DNA of 64,000 nt. Origin: an uncultured Pantoea sp. Its GTDB lineage: Bacteria > Pseudomonadota > Gammaproteobacteria > Enterobacterales > Enterobacteriaceae. The stretch spans positions 62,001 to 126,000 of the forward strand of contig CAJYVD010000013.1 of NCBI GenBank assembly GCA_913778495.1. Direction: 5' to 3'. Below are positions 1 to 9,598 of this stretch, one piece after another (within the stretch, counting starts at the first letter, position 1; each line of letters starts with the position of its first letter). The position numbers were made by a program, and so were the translations under genes. Below the pieces are notes generated by a model that saw only the letters and a program-made list of their open reading frames with translations, was not told the DNA's origin and ran no database searches.

Positions 1-771
1 CAGGCGGCTAAAGTAGCCCAGCTCAATGCCGTAAATGGCCGCAATGCGGTTGACCAGACGCAGATTGCGCCAGGCCATGAATGCCATGTCGACCAGCGCC
101 AGCGGACTCACGGCAATCATTAACGTGGATTCCGCCGCGTGGCGGCTGATTTCACGGTGTGCCTGACGATCCAACACGGGCTGCACAAATTGGGCATACA
201 GCGTCACGATCTCGCGGTCGTTTTGCGTGTCATGCAGCGCGGCGTGCCAGCGCTGCAGCGCCGGATGCCCCTGATCAAGCTGCGCCTGACGGGCCAGGTG
301 TTCGCAAAACGCGCGTCCTTTACCCACGCCGTGACTGCTGAGTAAGGTGCGCGCGGTATCGCGGGTTTCAGCGCGGGCGCGCAGCTTGTACAGACGGCGC
401 CACTCACCCACCAGCGCCCCCGTGCCCGCCGCCACGATCAGGCCACCCGCCACACCGCTGCCCAGCGCAAACCAGTCGCGCGTCAGCCAGGCATGGTGCA
501 GCCACTCAACACCCTGCGCCACCACGCTTACGGCAAACACCGCCAGGCCGGCGCCCACCATTTTGCCCCAAACGCTGCGCTTGGGCTGCAACGCCGCTTC
601 CACCACCTTTTCTCCCGCGCTCTCTTCCAGCGGTTCGGCGTCGCTGCTGGGCATAAACGCCTCTTCCGCCTGCGGTGAAAAAGTGTGGGCAGCGCGCAGC
701 GGCGTCACCGACTCCTGCTCCAGCGGGCGCGCAAAGTCGATGCGCGGTTTTAACGGCGTTTGATCGGTCAT
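1..771 (-). CDS. ycjF: YcjF family inner-membrane protein (partial, C-terminus outside window)
   Basis: The reading frame starts at an ATG overlapping the ycjX stop by 4 bp (ATGA) and stays open to the window edge, so only the first 257 codons are seen (E. coli YcjF is about 353 aa). Two hydrophobic segments lie around residues 70-95 and 100-125, as expected for this TIGR01620/DUF697 membrane family. The biochemical role is unknown. The gene is the last member of the psp-ycjX-ycjF run, and the overlap suggests translational coupling and sigma-54/PspF-driven expression together with the psp genes. Confidence 0.88.
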   Translation of the reverse strand, partial: MTDQTPLKPRIDFARPLEQESVTPLRAAHTFSPQAEEAFMPSSDAEPLEESAGEKVVEAALQPKRSVWGKMVGAGLAVFAVSVVAQGVEWLHHAWLTRDWFALGSGVAGGLIVAAGTGALVGEWRRLYKLRARAETRDTARTLLSSHGVGKGRAFCEHLARQAQLDQGHPALQRWHAALHDTQNDREIVTLYAQFVQPVLDRQAHREISRHAAESTLMIAVSPLALVDMAFMAWRNLRLVNRIAAIYGIELGYFSRL

Positions 772-2165
772 CGCAATTTATCTCCCAGTAGAAATTCCAG
801 CGCCGCATCCATACGAATGTGCGGCAGCGGGCGATCAACGTCCAACTGCCGGGGCCGGAACTGTTCAAATTGAAAACCTTGCTGCTGCCAAAAATGGTTG
901 CCCGGCAGGCGGGGGGGCACTTCCCCGGGATAGACGGTGAGGGGTTCGTTGTCGCTGAGTCGGTGACCGCGTAACGCCGGAATTTTCTCGCCGCGATGAT
1001 CCACCAAACCGCTCTCGGTGGCTTGCACCGCCGCCAGTCCCATGCAGTCCATACCAATGCCTTCAAACGCGGCGTTTTGCCAGGCGTCCTGCACCAACTG
1101 CTGCAGCAGCGACACCATATTGGCGTGCTGATCGGCGGTGATGTGATCGGCTTTCGTCGCCGCGAACAGCAGCTTATCAATGACCGGTGAGAAGAGACGG
1201 CGAAACAGCGTGCGCTGACCGTAGTGAAAGCTCTGCATCAGCTGGGTTAACGCGAGGCGCATATCATTAAACGCCTGCGGGCCGCTGTTGAGCGGTTGAA
1301 GACAATCCACCAACACAATCTGGCGGTCAAAGCGGAGAAAGTGATTTTTATAGAAGCCTTTCACAACGTGCTGACAATAATACGCGAAGCGCTGCTGCAA
1401 CACCGCGAAGTTGCTGCCCGCCGGTGCCTGCAACAGCGCGCTGGCGCGCGTTTCATCATCCTGCGGCCACGGGAAAAACTGCAGCGCCGGTGCACCCGCC
1501 ATTTCGCCCGGCAGCACAAAGCGACCAGGCTGAATAAAGTGTAATCCCTGGTCTTTGCACTGATGCAGATAAGTGGTCCAGGCGGCGGCGATATCGGCGA
1601 GGCGATTTTCATCCGCCGGGGCGAAAGGATCGAGATCCGCACAGCGTTGCTGCCATGCCGCCGCCCACTGCTGGCGCGGACCGACGAGCAAGCCGCGCAT
1701 TTGCCGCGACCAGCTGAGGTAATCTTGCCCCAGCATCGGCAAATCAAGCAGCCACTCGCCGGGGTAATCGACAATTTCAAGATACAGCGTGGCGGTATCT
1801 TTGACGTGGCGCAGCAGCGAACGGTCCGGCCGATAGCGCAGCGCGAGGCACATCTCACTGACGCCGCGCGTGGGCGTAGGCCAAACGGGCGGCGTGCTGT
1901 AGAGCTGCGCCAGTCCTTCATCGTAGGTGAAGCGAGGCGTACCCAGTTCACGCTGCGGTACGCGCTTGACGCCCAGCAGGCGCGCTTCGCGCACGGCAGA
2001 AAACAGCGGCAAACGTGCGCCGCTGTGTACATTTAAGAGCTGATTAACCAGCGAGGTGATAAACGCGGTTTTGCCGCTGCGGCTTAAGCCGGTCACCGCG
2101 AGGCGCAGGTGGCGGTCAACGCCGCGATTGACCCACGCCGCCAATTCATTTTGCAATCTTTTCAT
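768..2165 (-). CDS. ycjX: YcjX family P-loop NTPase
   Basis: 465 aa, the normal length of the DUF463/YcjX family. A Walker A motif (GLSRSGKT) is at residues 25-32, and the protein ends in the typical FLLGDKLR-type tail. YcjX is a stress-associated GTPase-like protein of poorly defined function that accompanies psp genes in many proteobacteria. Its start lies 20 bp inside the end of pspD and its stop overlaps the ycjF start, so all three genes should be translated from one psp transcript. Confidence 0.92.
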   Translation of the reverse strand: MKRLQNELAAWVNRGVDRHLRLAVTGLSRSGKTAFITSLVNQLLNVHSGARLPLFSAVREARLLGVKRVPQRELGTPRFTYDEGLAQLYSTPPVWPTPTRGVSEMCLALRYRPDRSLLRHVKDTATLYLEIVDYPGEWLLDLPMLGQDYLSWSRQMRGLLVGPRQQWAAAWQQRCADLDPFAPADENRLADIAAAWTTYLHQCKDQGLHFIQPGRFVLPGEMAGAPALQFFPWPQDDETRASALLQAPAGSNFAVLQQRFAYYCQHVVKGFYKNHFLRFDRQIVLVDCLQPLNSGPQAFNDMRLALTQLMQSFHYGQRTLFRRLFSPVIDKLLFAATKADHITADQHANMVSLLQQLVQDAWQNAAFEGIGMDCMGLAAVQATESGLVDHRGEKIPALRGHRLSDNEPLTVYPGEVPPRLPGNHFWQQQGFQFEQFRPRQLDVDRPLPHIRMDAALEFLLGDKLR

Positions 2166-2400
2166 CGTTATCCCTGATGAAACGTGCCGCGAGGCGCTTG
2201 AGCGTCTTACTAAGCACAGGCTCCAGGGCTGCCGCCAGCAACAGCCGTAGCGGGCGGCGCGCCACCGATTTTACCGCCCAGCCTGCCAGTCCGCCGGGCG
2301 CGTAGGTTACGGCGTTGATGATGATAAATTTTCCAGCCGACTTCAATGCGGGCGTGGCGCGGCGACGTAACGCCGTAAAACGTTGTGAATGCATGTCCAC
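2146..2400 (-). CDS. pspD: Phage shock protein D
   Basis: 84 aa with the PspD core (AGW-VKSVARRPLR) and a following hydrophobic segment LLLAAALEPVL. PspD is a small peripheral inner-membrane protein of the Psp envelope-stress response with no firmly defined biochemical role. It lies 49 bp after pspC and overlaps ycjX by 20 bp. Two nearby ATGs (codons 1 and 3) could start it. No pspE follows, unlike in E. coli: the operon passes directly into ycjX. Confidence 0.88.
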   Translation of the reverse strand: MDMHSQRFTALRRRATPALKSAGKFIIINAVTYAPGGLAGWAVKSVARRPLRLLLAAALEPVLSKTLKRLAARFIRDNDEKIAK

Positions 2401-2449
2401 CTCTTAACGGCACAGGGCACGGACCCGCTGTCGGGCCCGTAAATAGCGA

Positions 2450-2797
2450 TCAGAGCTGGCGGAAACGACTGCGCACGCTGAACGTTTCTGAAGTGACGTA
2501 ACGTTCAATCTCACGCACGTTACGTTCGTCGCTGTTCAGGGTGCTTTCCAGCTCATCAAGCAGATCGCGGGCGCTGGGATTACGTTGTTCAGGCGCATCT
2601 TCAGGCTTTTCATCTAACACAAAGCCCAGAATAAAATATGCCACGATCGTGAACATAAACAGGCCAAAGAACAGCGATAACACCACAATAACGCGCAGCA
2701 GGCGCACAGGGATATCAAGGTATTCCGCTAATCCGGCGCAGACGCCGCGGAGTTTGCCCTGCTGCGGGATCCGCCACAGTTTGCGTCCCTTCATCAT
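2450..2797 (-). CDS. pspC: Phage shock protein C
   Basis: 115 aa. The N-terminal PspC domain (KLWRIPQQGK-RGVCAGLAEYLDIP) is followed by one strong transmembrane helix (about residues 35-62) and a charged C-terminal tail ending in the conserved RSRFRQL. With PspB it forms the inner-membrane sensor that recruits PspA under proton-motive-force stress, releasing PspF. It overlaps pspB by 4 bp. Two Met codons open the frame, and either could be used. Confidence 0.95.
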   Translation of the reverse strand: MMKGRKLWRIPQQGKLRGVCAGLAEYLDIPVRLLRVIVVLSLFFGLFMFTIVAYFILGFVLDEKPEDAPEQRNPSARDLLDELESTLNSDERNVREIERYVTSETFSVRSRFRQL

Positions 2798-3021
2798 GGC
2801 TGCCTCCAGTTGGGATGCTCGGCATCTAAAATCGCCTCCAGCGCCTCAACGCGCTCACGCATGCGGCGCGCCTCCAGCGTCAGCTGCTGTAAACGCTGCA
2901 GCTCGCTGGAAGAGAGCTCCGCGCCGCCCCCGCGCTTGTTGCTGTAATGCAGCCATAGCCAGATCGGCGCGACGAATAGCACGAAAATCGTCAGCGGTAT
3001 GGCCAGAAATAGTGCGCTCAT
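2794..3021 (-). CDS. pspB: Phage shock protein B
   Basis: 75 aa, the usual size. One N-terminal transmembrane segment (residues 4-26) is followed by a Leu-rich amphipathic helix ending near EHPNWR, as in known PspB. It acts with PspC at the inner membrane to sense envelope stress. It lies 56 bp downstream of pspA and overlaps pspC by 4 bp. Confidence 0.95.
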   Translation of the reverse strand: MSALFLAIPLTIFVLFVAPIWLWLHYSNKRGGGAELSSSELQRLQQLTLEARRMRERVEALEAILDAEHPNWRQP

Positions 3022-3077
3022 TGACTCTCCTTAATGAGTAAACCGTCACGGCATGTCCGTGAAGCAGACACGCGTCC

Positions 3078-3746
3078 TCACTCGCTACGCTGGGTCATTT
3101 TGGCTTTCAGCGCCGCCAGCTGCTGGCTGATTTCGTCGTCTGCTTTCAGGTCTGCAAACTCCTGATCCAGCGTTTTTGCTTTGCCGAAACGCTGGCTTTC
3201 CGCCTCGGCTTCCATGTGGTCAATGCGGCGCTCAAAGGACTCAAAGCGCGCCATGGCTTCGTCAATTTTGCCGCTGTCCAGCTGACGGCGTACATCGCGT
3301 GACGACGAGGCGGCCTGATGGCGCAGCGTCAAGGCTTGCTGACGCGCACGCGTTTCGCTGAGTTTTTTCTCAAGCTCGGCGATTTCCCCTTTCATGCGCT
3401 CAAGCGTCTCGTCGACCTGTACCGCTTCCTGCTGCAGCGCGGTAATCAAATCGGTCAGTTTCTGTTTTTCAATCAAGGCCGCGCGCGCCAAATCTTCCTT
3501 TTCTCTACTGATAGCCAGTTCAGCTTTCTGCTGCCATTCCGCCTGCTGCGTTTCAGCTTGGTCAATACGACGCTGCAGCTGCTTTTTTTCCGCCAAGGCG
3601 CGAGCGGAGGTCGAACGCACTTCTACCAGCGTATCTTCCATCTCTTGAATCATCAGGCGCACCAGCTTCTGTGGATCTTCAGCGCGCTCAAGCAGCGAAT
3701 TAATGTTGGCGTTTACGATATCGGCAAAGCGAGAAAAGATACCCAT
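3078..3746 (-). CDS. pspA: Phage shock protein A
   Basis: 222 aa starting at MGIFSRF, the invariant PspA N-terminus. The frame is open 48 codons further upstream, but that extension crosses the sigma-54 promoter and is rejected. Nearly the whole protein is charged coiled coil (PspA/IM30/ESCRT-III-like family). PspA binds and inhibits PspF when idle, and polymerises on damaged inner membrane when stressed. It is the first gene of the minus-strand psp operon. Confidence 0.97.
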   Translation of the reverse strand: MGIFSRFADIVNANINSLLERAEDPQKLVRLMIQEMEDTLVEVRSTSARALAEKKQLQRRIDQAETQQAEWQQKAELAISREKEDLARAALIEKQKLTDLITALQQEAVQVDETLERMKGEIAELEKKLSETRARQQALTLRHQAASSSRDVRRQLDSGKIDEAMARFESFERRIDHMEAEAESQRFGKAKTLDQEFADLKADDEISQQLAALKAKMTQRSE

Positions 3747-3794
3747 CTTTATATTCCTCAGTGTGTACGGTAATCGGTTGTCTTGTTTGCTTGA

Positions 3795-3810
3795 TACAAT
3801 TTGCGTGCCA
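3795..3810 (-). promoter_or_regulatory. Sigma-54 promoter of pspA
   Basis: On the minus strand TGGCAC-N5-TTGTA fits the -24/-12 sigma-54 consensus and matches the E. coli pspA promoter core. It lies about 50 bp before the pspA start. PspF binding sites are expected further upstream, toward pspF, but were not resolved. Confidence 0.92.
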
Positions 3811-3908
3811 ATCCTATAACATATTGATTGTAAATGTTTTTGCATTTTCAACGCTTCACGACCATGATTGAAGTTAGTGAAATTAATCAAGCTGTGGCGA
3901 AATTCATT

Positions 3909-4928
3909 ATGATTGAGAACAAAGAGACCCTGCTCGGTGAATCAAACAACTTTTTAGAAGTGTTGGAGCACGTTTCTCGTCTGGCACCGCTGGAAAAACC
4001 CGTACTGGTAGTAGGTGAGCGTGGTACGGGGAAGGAGCTGATCGCCAGCCGTCTGCACTATCTTTCCGAACGCTGGCAAGGGCCCTTTATCTCGCTCAAC
4101 TGTGCGGCACTGAACGAAAATCTGCTGGATTCTGAACTGTTCGGCCACGAGGCTGGCGCCTTTACCGGTGCGCAAAAACGCCATTTAGGGCGCTTTGAAC
4201 GGGCCGACGGCGGTACGCTTTTTCTGGATGAGCTGGCCACCGCTCCCATGCTGGTACAGGAGAAGTTACTGCGGGTCATTGAATACGGGCAGTTGGAACG
4301 CGTGGGCGGCAATCATGCCCTGCAGGTTAACGTGCGGTTGGTGTGTGCCACCAATGAGGATTTGCCCGCGCTGGCCGCCGCAGGAAAATTCCGTGCGGAT
4401 TTACTGGATCGCCTCGCGTTTGATGTGGTGCAACTGCCGCCGCTGCGCGCGCGACGCAGTGACATTCTGGTGATGGCGGAGCATTTTGCCATCCAGATGT
4501 GTCGTGAGCTGGGCATGCCGCTGTTTCCCGGCTTCACCGAGCATGCTCAGCAGGTGCTGTTGACCCACCGCTGGCCAGGAAATGTGCGCGAACTAAAAAA
4601 TGTGGTAGAGCGTTCAGTCTATCGTCATCACAACAGCGACCAACCGCTGGATAACATCATTATTAATCCCTTCGCGCCGCCCGCTTACGATCTTCCCGTG
4701 CAACCTGACGCCGAGCAGACGGGTTTGCCTACCCTGCCGCTGGATTTACGTGAATGGCAAAACCAGCAGGAACGGGCGCTGGTGGAAGCCAGTTTGCAGC
4801 AGGCGCGATACAACCAACGCCGTGCGGCCGCATTGCTGCAGATCACGTATCACCAACTGCGCGCGATGATGAAAAAACATGACATTAAAATTGATGCTCC
4901 CCCCTCGGATGTCATAAATGACAATTAA
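3909..4928 (+). CDS. pspF: PspF, sigma-54-dependent activator of the psp operon
   Basis: 339 aa from the ATG that aligns with the family start; a longer in-frame start 75 bp upstream would add unrelated residues. It is an AAA+ bacterial enhancer-binding protein with Walker A GERGTGKE, the sigma-54-contacting GAFTGA loop, Walker B GGTLFLDE and a C-terminal Fis-type helix-turn-helix ([17 protein letters not shown]). It has no N-terminal receiver domain, as expected for PspF, which is controlled by PspA binding. It is divergent from pspA and shares its regulatory interval. Confidence 0.96.
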   Translation: MIENKETLLGESNNFLEVLEHVSRLAPLEKPVLVVGERGTGKELIASRLHYLSERWQGPFISLNCAALNENLLDSELFGHEAGAFTGAQKRHLGRFERADGGTLFLDELATAPMLVQEKLLRVIEYGQLERVGGNHALQVNVRLVCATNEDLPALAAAGKFRADLLDRLAFDVVQLPPLRARRSDILVMAEHFAIQMCRELGMPLFPGFTEHAQQVLLTHRWPGNVRELKNVVERSVYRHHNSDQPLDNIIINPFAPPAYDLPVQPDAEQTGLPTLPLDLREWQNQQERALVEASLQQARYNQRRAAALLQITYHQLRAMMKKHDIKIDAPPSDVINDN

Positions 4929-5281
4929 TAAGCGAATGCCTGATGACTCGCACTAAATACGTTTATTGCCAAATTAAATTTATCTGATTGCTGCTTTTAC
5001 TGGGACCAAGGTTAATAGAGTGGGCTCTCGCTTCAACTAAATGGTTAATGGAGCTGCACTGAATAACTACCCGACAAAATATACGCTATGCGAATTGCCG
5101 CTGCAGGTTTGACAGCCCTTCGCACCTGAGGCAGGCGTTAAAGTGTAAGCGCATTTTAAAACTTATCAGGATCAATCCTTTCTGGCTTATCCCATTTTTT
5201 TGCAGGTATAAATATCGTCATCCCGCTGCGCTATATTCATTATTCCATTGGATAACGCCCACCTGAAAATAAGGAATGCGC
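4929..5281. other. Intergenic stretch without a recognised gene
   Basis: About 350 bp between pspF and the proline-rich protein gene. It is AT-rich after pspF. No convincing ORF, terminator hairpin or RNA was seen. The last 10 bp hold the AAGGA ribosome-binding site of the next gene. Confidence 0.6.
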
Positions 5282-5965
5282 ATGACAATGACGCGTGAAG
5301 AGTTCGATGCCGGTCTGGCAGAGATACGAGCGGAGATAAGCCAAAAATTTGCTGATGTAGAGCAGGTACTCCGTGAACAATACACCGACCATGACGCCCA
5401 GCTGGTGCAGCGCATTGCCGCGCTCGATACGCTGACGCGTAGCCTTGAGGAAAAATTGCAGTCCATGGAGGCTGCGCAGCAGCAGCGGGACCGTCAGTTT
5501 ACTCAGTGGCAGGAGAAAGTAGACGCTTTATCAACCGAAGGCAGCCGATCTGTTGCCGGGCTTCACGCCGGTCTGTTCAGCACCCTTATCGTCTTTGGCA
5601 TTATTCTCGCGGTAATTACCGGGCTGATCGTTTTTGGCGCTGCCTTTATGATGCGTTCTTCAGAAACGCCGGCCTCGCCTCAGCCGGTCGTGGTTGTGGT
5701 GCCGGGATCGTCTGTACCTGCCCCAGGCGCCGTTCCACCGCCACCGCCTGCCCCAGGCGCCGTTCCACCACCACCGCCTGCCCCGGGCGCCGTTCCACCG
5801 CCACCGCCTGCCCCGGGTGCCGTTCCACCGCCACTGCCTGCCCCGGGTGCCGTTCCGCCGCCACCGCCTGCGCCGGGTGCCGTTCCACCGCCGCCGCCTG
5901 CCCCGGGTGCCGTTCCGCCGCCACCGCCTGCCCCGGGTGCCGTTCCGCCGCCACCGCCGCGTTGA
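5282..5965 (+). CDS. Membrane protein with coiled-coil N-terminus and proline-rich repeat tail
   Basis: 227 aa; function not recognised. Residues 1-90 are charged and helical (coiled-coil-like), one transmembrane helix lies near residues 100-125, and the C-terminus is eight tandem copies of the 10-residue unit APGAVPPPPP (one with a Leu) ending in Arg. The start at 5282 sits 6 bp after AAGGA; ATGs at 5276 and 5288 are alternatives. The layout suggests a cytoplasmic coil and a periplasm-spanning polyproline tail, but topology is inferred. Its 3' end faces the ryhB terminator. Confidence 0.8.
   Translation: MTMTREEFDAGLAEIRAEISQKFADVEQVLREQYTDHDAQLVQRIAALDTLTRSLEEKLQSMEAAQQQRDRQFTQWQEKVDALSTEGSRSVAGLHAGLFSTLIVFGIILAVITGLIVFGAAFMMRSSETPASPQPVVVVVPGSSVPAPGAVPPPPPAPGAVPPPPPAPGAVPPPPPAPGAVPPPLPAPGAVPPPPPAPGAVPPPPPAPGAVPPPPPAPGAVPPPPPR
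5720..5959 (+). repeat. Eight tandem 30-bp repeats encoding APGAVPPPPP
   Basis: Eight head-to-tail 30-bp units inside the preceding gene. They differ only by a few third-position changes plus one P-to-L change. Such near-identity implies recent expansion, and copy number probably varies between strains. Confidence 0.95.
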
Positions 5966-5988
5966 GACTCAGCGGGATGATTTAAGTC

Positions 5989-6080
5989 AAAAAAAAGCCC
6001 GCACGTAAGGCGGGCAACGTCATACTGGAAGCAATGTGAGCAATGTCGTGCACGTTGCGGTGGAGACACCGCCGGAGTGC
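5989..6080 (-). ncRNA. ryhB: RyhB iron-responsive small RNA
   Basis: The minus strand carries the 30-nt conserved RyhB core (6022-6051, including CACGACATTGCTCACATTG and CTTCCAGTAT) that base-pairs with iron-protein mRNAs. It is followed by a terminator stem (5997-6015) and an 8-U tract. A Fur box lies over the promoter (-35 TTTACA at 6111-6116, -10 TATTAT near 6087-6092). RyhB is an Hfq-dependent repressor of iron-using proteins, made when Fur is inactive. The 5' end is estimated from promoter spacing. The 5' third differs from E. coli RyhB, as is usual between genera. Confidence 0.93.
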
Positions 6081-6082
6081 GC

Positions 6083-6101
6083 GATAATAATAATCATTCT
6101 T
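6083..6101. promoter_or_regulatory. Fur box at the ryhB promoter
   Basis: GATAATAATAATCATTCTT matches the 19-bp Fur consensus GATAATGATAATCATTATC at 16 of 19 positions and continues into further Fur-like hexamers to 6107. It overlaps the ryhB -10 region, so iron-loaded Fur should repress ryhB. It also lies about 110 bp upstream of the sapA promoter. Confidence 0.88.
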
Positions 6102-6193
6102 ATTATCATCTGTAAAGAGACAAATGCGAATTTTTCGCATTGTCTGGCGCTTGAGGTTGTGGACCGGCAACCCGTGCTGTGGTCGTTGAGCAT

Positions 6194-6222
6194 TTGGGAT
6201 GTTCTTCGCTTTACGATACACT
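6194..6222 (+). promoter_or_regulatory. Candidate sigma-70 promoter of sapA
   Basis: TTGGGA and TACACT separated by 17 bp, about 30 bp before the sapA start. Inferred from hexamer fit only. Confidence 0.45.
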
Positions 6223-6252
6223 CACGCCACTGCCCGAAATTCGTTGAGTTCT

Positions 6253-7875
6253 ATGTCAAAACTACGTTTTATGCTGCTGCTGAGCCTCAGCGCCCTTGTG
6301 CTGCCTGCGCTTGCCGCACCGGCGGAATCGATCCGTAATAGTGGCTTTGTCTACTGTGTAAACGGCACCGTCAATACCTTTAATCCGCAAATGGTAAGCA
6401 GCGGACTGGTCGTGGATACGCTGGCGGCGCAGCTTTACGATCGCCTGGTCGATGTGGATCCTTACACTTATCGATTAATCCCAGACCTGGCGCAAAGCTG
6501 GGAAGTGCGCGACAACGGTGCCACTTACCGCTTCCATCTGCGTAAAAATGTCCCGTTCCAGCACACCAATCAGTTTACTCCCTCACGTAATATGAATGCC
6601 GACGATGTGGTGTTCAGCTTTGCCCGCATGTTTGACAGGCAGCATCCATGGCACAACGTTAACGGCGGCAGTTACCCCTATTTTGATAGCCTGCAGTTCG
6701 CCGACTCGGTACAGAGCGTCAAGAAACTGGACAACAGCACGGTTGAAATCCGCCTTAACAGCCCGGATGCCTCTTTTCTCTGGCACATCGCGACCCATTA
6801 TGCGCCGATCCTGTCACAAGAGTATGCCACCCAGCTTACCGCTAAAGGCCAGCAAGAGCGTTTGGATCGTGAACCCGTCGGCACCGGCCCTTATCAGCTC
6901 AGCGAGTACCGTACCGGGCAATATTTACGTCTGGCGCGCAATCCGCACTACTGGCGCGGCGTACCGCGATTGCAGCAAGTGGTGATCGACCTGGGCGTCG
7001 GCGGCACAGGCCGCCTGTCCAAATTACTTACCGGTGAATGTGACGTCCTTGCCTATCCCGCCGCCAGTCAGCTTTCGATTTTGCGCGACGATCCCCGTCT
7101 GCGTATGACCTTGCGCCCCGGTATGAACATTGCCTATCTCGCCTTTAATACCCGTAAGCCGCCGCTGGATCGGCCCGAGGTACGCCATGCGCTGGCGCTG
7201 GCCATCAATAATGAACGGCTTATGGAGTCGATCTACTACGGCACGGCAGAAACGGCGGCGTCAATTTTGCCGCGTGCGTCATGGGCGTATGACAACAGCG
7301 CGCGCGTCACGGAATATAATCCGGCTAAAGCGCGTGAAGCGCTGCGCGCGCTCGGCATTGAGAATTTGCATCTTCGTCTGGTGGTGCCGACCACCTCGCA
7401 GTCATGGAATCCCAGCCCGCTCAAAACGGCTGAGCTGCTGCAGGCTGACTTAGCCCAGGTCGGCGTTGAGGTGACGATTGCACCGGTCGAGGGGCGTTTT
7501 CAGGAAGCGCAGCTGATGGCGATGAATCACGATCTCACGCTCACCGGGTGGTCAACCGACAGTAACGACCCCGACAGTTTCTTTCGGCCGCTGTTAAGCT
7601 GCGCCGCCATTCGTTCGCAAACCAATTATGCGCACTGGTGTTCGCCCGAGTTTGACGCCTCGCTGCAGCGTGCCCTGCTCTCCCAGCAGCTTTCGGCGCG
7701 CATCGATAACTACAGTCACGCGCAGCAGCTGCTGGCGCAGGCGCTACCCGTGCTGCCGCTGGCCTCGTCGTTGCGCCTGCAGGCCTATCGACACGATATC
7801 AAAGGCCTGGTGCTCAGCCCCTTTGGCAACGCCTCGTTTGCCGGGGTTTACCGCGACAGTAGCCAGGAAGAATAA
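6253..7875 (+). CDS. sapA: SapA periplasmic peptide-binding protein
   Basis: 540 aa from the ATG that opens a standard Sec signal peptide (MSKLRF then a Leu-rich core ending LPALA); the longer frame from 6199 would bury that signal. It is a family 5 solute-binding protein closely resembling enterobacterial SapA throughout (for example [32 protein letters not shown]). SapA is the periplasmic binding protein of the SapABCDF ABC importer, linked to antimicrobial-peptide resistance and, in E. coli, to putrescine export and K+ uptake phenotypes. It is followed 2 bp later by sapB. Confidence 0.97.
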   Translation: MSKLRFMLLLSLSALVLPALAAPAESIRNSGFVYCVNGTVNTFNPQMVSSGLVVDTLAAQLYDRLVDVDPYTYRLIPDLAQSWEVRDNGATYRFHLRKNVPFQHTNQFTPSRNMNADDVVFSFARMFDRQHPWHNVNGGSYPYFDSLQFADSVQSVKKLDNSTVEIRLNSPDASFLWHIATHYAPILSQEYATQLTAKGQQERLDREPVGTGPYQLSEYRTGQYLRLARNPHYWRGVPRLQQVVIDLGVGGTGRLSKLLTGECDVLAYPAASQLSILRDDPRLRMTLRPGMNIAYLAFNTRKPPLDRPEVRHALALAINNERLMESIYYGTAETAASILPRASWAYDNSARVTEYNPAKAREALRALGIENLHLRLVVPTTSQSWNPSPLKTAELLQADLAQVGVEVTIAPVEGRFQEAQLMAMNHDLTLTGWSTDSNDPDSFFRPLLSCAAIRSQTNYAHWCSPEFDASLQRALLSQQLSARIDNYSHAQQLLAQALPVLPLASSLRLQAYRHDIKGLVLSPFGNASFAGVYRDSSQEE

Positions 7876-7877
7876 CC

Positions 7878-8843
7878 ATGATCATCTATCTCATACGCCG
7901 TTTGCTGCTGCTGCTGATCACGCTGTTTTTGCTCTCGCTGGTGAGCTTTAGTTTGAGCTATTTCACGCCCAACGCGCCGCTTGAGGGGGCCTCGCTGTTG
8001 GATGCCTGGTGGTTTTGGTTTCAGGGCCTGCTGCAGTTTGATTTTGGCGTCTCCAGCACCAACGGCCAGTTAATTGGCCTGCAGCTGCGTGAGGTTTTCC
8101 CCGCCACGCTGGAGCTGTGCGTGTTGGCGTTTGTGCTGGCGTTGCTGACGGGGATCCCGCTGGGCATTTGCGCGGGCGTAATGCGCAAGAAGTGGCAGGA
8201 CAAATTGATTAGCGCGCTGGCGCTGCTGGGCTTTTCGCTACCGGTGTTCTGGCTGGCGCTGCTGTTTACGCTGTTCTTCTCGCTAACGCTGGGCTGGCTA
8301 CCGGTATCTGGGCGCTTCGACCTGCTCTATCCGGTGCAAAAGGTCACCGGGTTTGCGTTGATAGATGCCTGGCTGAGTCCGTCACGCTGGCGTCATGAAA
8401 TGCTGATTAGCGCGCTCACCCACATGATCCTGCCGGTGATCGTGCTGGCCGTCGCGCCCACGACTGAAGTGATTCGTTTGCTGCGCAGCAGTACCCGCGA
8501 AGTGATGGAAAAAAACTACGTGAAGGCCGCAGCGACGCGCGGTCTGTCGCGCTTTACGGTTATTCGCCGTCACGTCTTACACAATGCGTTACCGCCGGTC
8601 ATCCCTCGCTTGGGGCTGCAGTTTTCAACCATGCTTACGCTGGCGATGATCACTGAAGTGGTCTTTAACTGGCCGGGCATCGGACGCTGGCTGATTAATG
8701 CGATTCGCCAACAAGATTATGCCGCGATTTCAGCGGGCGTAATGGTAATTGGCGGATTGGTCATGGTGGTAAGCGTACTGTCTGATATTGTCGGTGCCGC
8801 GTTAAATCCGCTCAAACACAAAGAGTGGTATGCGCTGCGTTAA
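7878..8843 (+). CDS. sapB: SapB inner-membrane permease subunit
   Basis: 321 aa; a binding-protein-dependent transport permease of the DppB type. Several hydrophobic helices are visible. The EAA loop ([25 protein letters not shown]) sits in the C-terminal half and contacts the SapD/SapF ATPases. It ends in the SapB-typical [12 protein letters not shown]. In E. coli sapC follows at once; here the next 1.3 kb holds minus-strand genes and sapC resumes at 10134. Confidence 0.96.
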   Translation: MIIYLIRRLLLLLITLFLLSLVSFSLSYFTPNAPLEGASLLDAWWFWFQGLLQFDFGVSSTNGQLIGLQLREVFPATLELCVLAFVLALLTGIPLGICAGVMRKKWQDKLISALALLGFSLPVFWLALLFTLFFSLTLGWLPVSGRFDLLYPVQKVTGFALIDAWLSPSRWRHEMLISALTHMILPVIVLAVAPTTEVIRLLRSSTREVMEKNYVKAAATRGLSRFTVIRRHVLHNALPPVIPRLGLQFSTMLTLAMITEVVFNWPGIGRWLINAIRQQDYAAISAGVMVIGGLVMVVSVLSDIVGAALNPLKHKEWYALR

Positions 8844-8877
8844 TCAGCATACCGCCTGACACCCTGACAGCAGCAAT

Positions 8878-8901
8878 AAAAAAGGCCACCGACAGGTGGC
8901 C
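8878..8901 (-). terminator. Intrinsic terminator of the minus-strand csp unit
   Basis: Minus-strand stem GGCCACC-TGTC-GGTGGCC followed by six U. It lies 3 bp beyond the stop of the 39-aa ORF and faces sapB. It has no U-tract in the plus direction, so it should not stop sap transcription efficiently. Confidence 0.8.
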
Positions 8902-8903
8902 TC

Positions 8904-9023
8904 TTACTCTGCTTTTTCATCGTCCGACGGCGTTCTCGACGTCATTGGACGCGGATCGCGCTCGCTCAGGCCGCCATGGGCACTGCGGTGTTGCGCGTCA
9001 TTGCCGCTTAACAAAAAATGCAT
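8904..9023 (-). CDS. Possible 39-aa protein
   Basis: ATG to TAA frame of 39 codons, reading MHFLLSGNDAQHRS then a hydrophilic tail rich in S, R, D and E. It ends just before a strong terminator of the same strand and lies 100 bp downstream of csp, which supports a real transcript. The ribosome site is weak (GGG about 7 nt upstream). No family was recognised; it could instead be csp 3' UTR. Confidence 0.35.
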   Translation of the reverse strand: MHFLLSGNDAQHRSAHGGLSERDPRPMTSRTPSDDEKAE

Positions 9024-9123
9024 TTTGCACCCATCGGATTTTTGCTGCTGATATCAAAAATCGATTGGCGATATTGCGAACCCTGACAAGCCGGGCAACG
9101 CATACTGATAATGATGTTAATCG

Positions 9124-9336
9124 TTATACACCTGTTACGTTGGCCGCTGACGGGCCTTTTGGACCGTCCTGCACGGAGAATTCCACTTTCTGGCCTTCTT
9201 CGAGAGTGCGGAACGCATCGCCCTGAATCGCAGAGTAGTGAACGAACACATCTTTGCTGCCGTTTTCAGGAGAAATGAAGCCGAAGCCTTTTTCAGAGTT
9301 GAACCATTTTACGGTGCCGAGAATTTTATTAGACAT
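9124..9336 (-). CDS. CspA-family cold-shock protein
   Basis: 70 aa, a complete cold-shock domain: RNP1 KGFGFI and RNP2 VFVHY are both intact. These proteins are small OB-fold RNA chaperones that melt mRNA structure. The start [12 protein letters not shown] is preceded by AAGG at the usual distance, and about 200 bp of leader lies upstream. It most resembles the CspC/CspE/CspD-like housekeeping types; the paralogue cannot be settled from sequence alone. Its placement inside the sap operon, on the opposite strand, is unusual. Confidence 0.95.
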   Translation of the reverse strand: MSNKILGTVKWFNSEKGFGFISPENGSKDVFVHYSAIQGDAFRTLEEGQKVEFSVQDGPKGPSAANVTGV

Positions 9337-9552
9337 AATTTTACCTTAACTTTGAGCCATATGGCGTTGATGGGCTGAACGCAGAGACACATCAGAACTG
9401 GAGATAACACTCAAAGGAAAAGGCTTGAGAACGGCACTTAAACGGATGAGGGATAAAATAGGAACCAACTATGAGACTGTCTGCTTATCAGACCGGAAAG
9501 CTATTTACGCACACCTGTATTAGGAATGCAAACATAAATGTGATTTATCTTT

Positions 9553-9583
9553 TGCGCTCGCTACAGCATAGCCTGCGAGCGCA
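9553..9583. repeat. Perfect 9-bp inverted repeat between csp and the Cys-rich gene
   Basis: TGCGCTCGC and GCGAGCGCA are separated by 13 nt. No U-tract follows on either strand, so it is not a standard intrinsic terminator. It could be a factor-dependent stop for the Cys-rich gene or part of the csp leader. Confidence 0.5.
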
Positions 9584-9598
9584 CAACGCGTGAGCCCT

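Noticed and set aside
3747-3890. 48-codon N-terminal extension of PspA
   Set aside because: The extension covers the sigma-54 promoter; all known PspA proteins begin MGIF.
5720-5959. Possible CRISPR-like array
   Set aside because: Repeats are directly adjacent without spacers and encode a protein tail.
5646-6069. Long minus-strand and alternate-frame ORFs over the proline repeats
   Set aside because: They are shadows of the 30-bp repeats; codon content follows the repeat, and ryhB occupies the minus strand beyond.
5982-6221. 79-codon minus-strand ORF at the ryhB locus
   Set aside because: No ribosome site or family; the region is explained by the RyhB RNA, its promoter and the Fur box.
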